DNA from: Ptiloglossa arizonensis
Lineage: Eukaryota > Arthropoda > Insecta > Hymenoptera > Colletidae
Assembly (NCBI RefSeq): GCF_051014685.1
Contig: NC_135059.1
Location: forward strand, 9,610,001-9,674,000
Reading direction: 5' to 3'
Length of the DNA: 64,000 nucleotides
Positions 63,146 to 64,000 of this stretch are shown piece by piece. The notes under the pieces were generated by a model, which was given only the letters and a program-made list of their open reading frames with translations, did no database searches and was not told where the DNA came from. A program made the translations under genes and the position numbers. Every line of letters starts with the position of its first letter. Positions within the stretch are counted from its first letter, which is position 1.

Positions 63146-64000
63146 TGATACTTAATCTTATCGATCGAAATCCTCCCTTTCGTACGCATCTATGACGTAC
63201 AATTTATTTTCCTTATAAAAATTAATTTATTCGTGCGTTTCCAGCTATAAATAATCGCTTTTTTCATACAACGAAATAAAACGCTGAGAAACGTCGATTT
63301 AAAGTAAACTGCGCTGCGTAAACCATATTTATTATAATATTTGTTTTGAATTGCAAAGTACGTGGGAGTTTTTATACAATCTGTAACACCACGCGATCGT
63401 ATTAAACAGCAGTACGGTGTTGTCGTACGATTATCGTTAGTAGTTGACGTACGACTTACCGTAAAATAAATCGTTACTTTTACGACTACTATTAGCGATA
63501 CCAAAACTGGGGCTGATGTGGCCGTACTTAATTTAACTATCAAAAATAAAGAGACGAAAAATAACAACGCAATATCTTTATTTCCAAATTATTAATAAAC
63601 GTCATATACTCGAACTTCGTGTATTTTTTACACAGCGTGTCCTACAGTTTGGCAGGAAAGTTCAAGACACCTTGATAAAATATATATTTATTTAAACACT
63701 TAAATTCAAATAAATTTTTATCCAAGCAATCTTCTAAACGACCAAATTTCTACCTAGATAACAATTTATTCATATCTCGTACATGAAACGTTACTTAAGA
63801 CTGCTTTGAGTTATAACTAATCGAAATAACAATGTACATAAAAATAAATATTAAAAATTGAAATACAAGGGTTATGCCTATATTATTTATAAGAACTGTG
63901 ACCGTATTTCTTCGAAGAAGCCATTCTTAAGAGAAATAGTTTTTTTTATTAAAGTTTTCTGTGCTTGGAGTAACTATTACTACTTAGTTATTACCATTAA
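63146..64000. other. Non-coding stretch at the window end
   Basis: AT-rich. A 125-codon minus-strand open frame (63190-63567) has no recognisable family signature. ACACAGCGTGTCCTACAGTT at about 63632 resembles a decayed 'cagggtgtcc' element end. Confidence 0.4.

Overview
The window looks like insect nuclear DNA, most likely from a hymenopteran and perhaps a bee. It is AT-rich with CG-containing tracts. It is crowded with minisatellites and small non-autonomous DNA transposons of mariner and piggyBac type, and it carries short 'cagggtgt' transposon ends of the kind common in Hymenoptera. There is no sign of bacterial gene organisation. The insect assignment rests on one clear coding exon. The finer placement is inference.

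Gene content. Only one real protein-coding segment is recognised: the first coding exon of acetylcholinesterase (Drosophila Ace / insect ace-2 type) on the minus strand, 58637 to 57506. It encodes 377 codons plus one base. It carries the signal peptide, the oxyanion-hole glycines, the catalytic serine and the catalytic glutamate, and it ends at a GTGAGT donor directly after the glutamate codon. The rest of the enzyme, including the catalytic histidine, was not found by eye on the minus strand between 57505 and 1. Most or all of the left 57 kb may therefore be a single very large Ace intron. Sequence to the right of 58637 is 5' UTR, promoter and upstream DNA, with a GGT/ACC triplet tract at 59262-59349.

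Non-coding landscape, left to right. A 534-bp TIR element has a TA target duplication (261-794). Twin palindromic elements lie at 1204-1459 and 1488-1716. A piggyBac-type MITE is bounded by TTAA (3537-3793). A dispersed 'GGGTC hairpin' repeat has copies at 4187, 14730 and 53512. Tandem arrays lie near 5.1-5.85, 7.6-8.0, 13.1-14.0, 16.1, 21.7, 31.7-32.8, 35.5, 40.0-40.4, 40.9-41.8, 44.4-45.1, 47.2-48.1, 51.3-53.5 and 60.6-61.2 kb. A degenerate piggyBac transposase C-terminus is present at 48.4-48.7 kb. A large inverted array with a central palindrome occupies 54.8-56.7 kb. At least eight copies or fragments of one mariner-like MITE family are scattered through the window.

No tRNA, rRNA, CRISPR array or intact transposase was recognised. 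The many other open frames over 60 codons coincide with repeats, lack ATG starts, or show no protein-family signature, so they are not annotated as genes. All repeat periods were counted by hand from the printed sequence. Family assignments are by visual recognition, without database searches.
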